Assembly: GCA_964387775.1 (NCBI GenBank)
Contig: CAYLZO010000079.1
Span: 1 to 19,949, forward strand
Direction of reading: 5' to 3'
Length of the DNA: 19,949 nt
Source: CAYLZO01 sp964387775
GTDB lineage: Bacteria; Chloroflexota; Anaerolineae; JAAYZQ01
Both the position numbers and the translations under genes were made by a program. The notes beneath the pieces are model-generated. The model did not search any database. It saw only the letters and a program-made list of their open reading frames with translations, and was not told the DNA's origin. Position 1 is the first letter of the stretch, and each line of letters starts with the position of its first letter. Positions 19,298 to 19,949 of this stretch are shown here, in pieces.

Positions 19298-19949
19298 CTA
19301 TCGGATTAACAAAGTGGGTTGCCCGCTCGAGACTTGGGGCAGGTAGACGCGATACAAGGTCGGCGCCGTGTCCCGGGCCGTGTTCTTGGTCACGATGGGC
19401 AGGAACCGGCGGAACTGGGGACCGGGCGCGTCGTGGATGACCGTCAGGCCGGCCGTGTCGCCGGCCTGGGCGCTGCTGCTGCTGGCCGACGCCTCGACCT
19501 GGTAGGTCCCGCCGCCCTGAACCCGGATGGTCACGGGCAGGCGCACGGCGGTGCGGGGCGGGATGGGCAGGCTGTCGGCGCCCAGCGACGCGGTGCCACC
19601 CGGCGTGACGCCGGCGGCCAGTTGGAAGGTGGCGTTTTCGTTGCCGGTGTTGGTCACGACCAGGGTAAAGGCCGCCTCCAGCGTGCCGCTCACCGTCCGG
19701 ACGGTGGGTTGCAGGGCCACCTCGACGCCCTCGACAGCCGCGATCTCGACGGCGAAGGGGTCCTCGTCGTGGATGGCGCTCTCGGTCTGCGACCGGGCGT
19801 CCACGCCGAGGAAGGTGTCGCCGGGCAGGAAGGCGGTCAAGTCGCTGGCCGTCACCTGAACCGTCTGCGACTGGCCCGCGCCGAGGCTCACCGTCGCCGG
19901 GTCCACCGTGGCAAAGGGCGCCAGCGGCCCGAAGGCGCCCAGGTCGTAG
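19298..19949 (-). CDS. Secreted Ig-like protein, C-terminal part (5' end outside the window)
   Basis: The reading frame is open through the right edge; about 216 residues are seen. They form two beta-sandwich-like segments: V-S-L-G-A-G-Q-S-Q-T-V-Q-V-T-A with L-P-G-D-T-F-L-G-V, then L-E-A-A-F-T-L-V-V-T-N-T-G-N-E-N-A-T-F-Q with P-P-R-T-A-V-R-L-P-V-T-I and G-T-Y-Q-V-E-A-S-A. This is typical of Ig-like/NEW3-type domains that close large extracellular enzymes or proteases. It carries two copies of the C-terminal tail: F-L-P-I-V-T-K, then 16 residues later Y-R-V-Y-L-P-Q-V-S, with eleven further residues to the stop. The propeller gene starts 57 bases downstream, so it is probably the upstream member of the same operon. 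The catalytic or N-terminal part cannot be seen. Confidence 0.8.
   Translation of the reverse strand, partial: YDLGAFGPLAPFATVDPATVSLGAGQSQTVQVTASDLTAFLPGDTFLGVDARSQTESAIHDEDPFAVEIAAVEGVEVALQPTVRTVSGTLEAAFTLVVTNTGNENATFQLAAGVTPGGTASLGADSLPIPPRTAVRLPVTIRVQGGGTYQVEASASSSSAQAGDTAGLTVIHDAPGPQFRRFLPIVTKNTARDTAPTLYRVYLPQVSSGQPTLLIR

Noticed and set aside
18044..19309. 421-codon plus-strand ORF opposite the propeller gene
   Set aside because: The opposite strand has a signal peptide, ribosome binding site and seven regular repeats; this frame is Val/Ala/Gly-rich shadow.
4009..19949. Sortase, PEP-CTERM or type IX secretion explanation for the YLPLV tails
   Set aside because: There is no LPxTG box, membrane helix with Arg cluster, or 80-residue C-terminal domain in these proteins.

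Overview
The window is GC-rich (strong G/C preference at third codon positions) with small pockets of lower GC between genes. No rRNA, tRNA, CRISPR array, integrase or transposase was seen. The best guess for the source is a member of the Chloroflexota (Anaerolineae/Caldilineae-like). The main reason is that many secreted proteins end in a short Y-L-P-L-V-like tail, a habit I associate with that phylum. Other hints are 7-base tandem repeats at gene junctions and Gly/Asn-rich secreted repeat proteins. This placement is inference; there is no marker gene to confirm it.

Layout. 1-274: the 3' end of an ABC exporter ATPase. 492-3215: aconitase A with its own promoter, followed by an intrinsic terminator. 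3336-3986: a two-gene toxin-antitoxin-like module (small antitoxin-like protein plus a TumE/DUF6516-like protein) with its own promoter. 4009-5454: a secreted DUF5107-like beta-sandwich protein. 5520-6092: a small sulfotransferase-like P-loop protein preceded by six 7-base repeats, then a 46-codon small ORF. 6274-7905 (minus): 1-pyrroline-5-carboxylate dehydrogenase. 7924-8052: a gene-tail remnant and an inverted-repeat element. 8114-9895 (minus): a secreted protein with six repeats of about 88 residues. 10093-10695 (minus): Mn-type superoxide dismutase with a near-consensus promoter. 10854-11690 (minus): a PQQ-dependent sugar dehydrogenase fragment that has lost its N-terminal part. 11830-14070: an OmpR-type response regulator and its histidine kinase. 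14132-15307: a secreted protein with a G-D-H-W-S-H motif. 15576-16349: a secreted SIMPL-domain protein. 16362-19949 (minus): four tightly spaced genes for exported proteins, namely a beta-helix fragment, a 96-residue small protein, a 675-residue predicted seven-bladed propeller, and an Ig-like protein running off the right edge.

How it fits together. Housekeeping metabolism (aconitase, P5C dehydrogenase), oxidative-stress defence (SOD, SIMPL protein) and one two-component system are interleaved with many genes for exported proteins. Six proteins with unrelated folds share the same short C-terminal tail. This makes a common export, anchoring or processing step the most interesting hypothesis in the window. 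At least two genes for exported proteins look broken: the PQQ dehydrogenase at its 5' end and the beta-helix protein at its 3' end. Several short repeats sit at gene edges, so the region appears to be rearranging.
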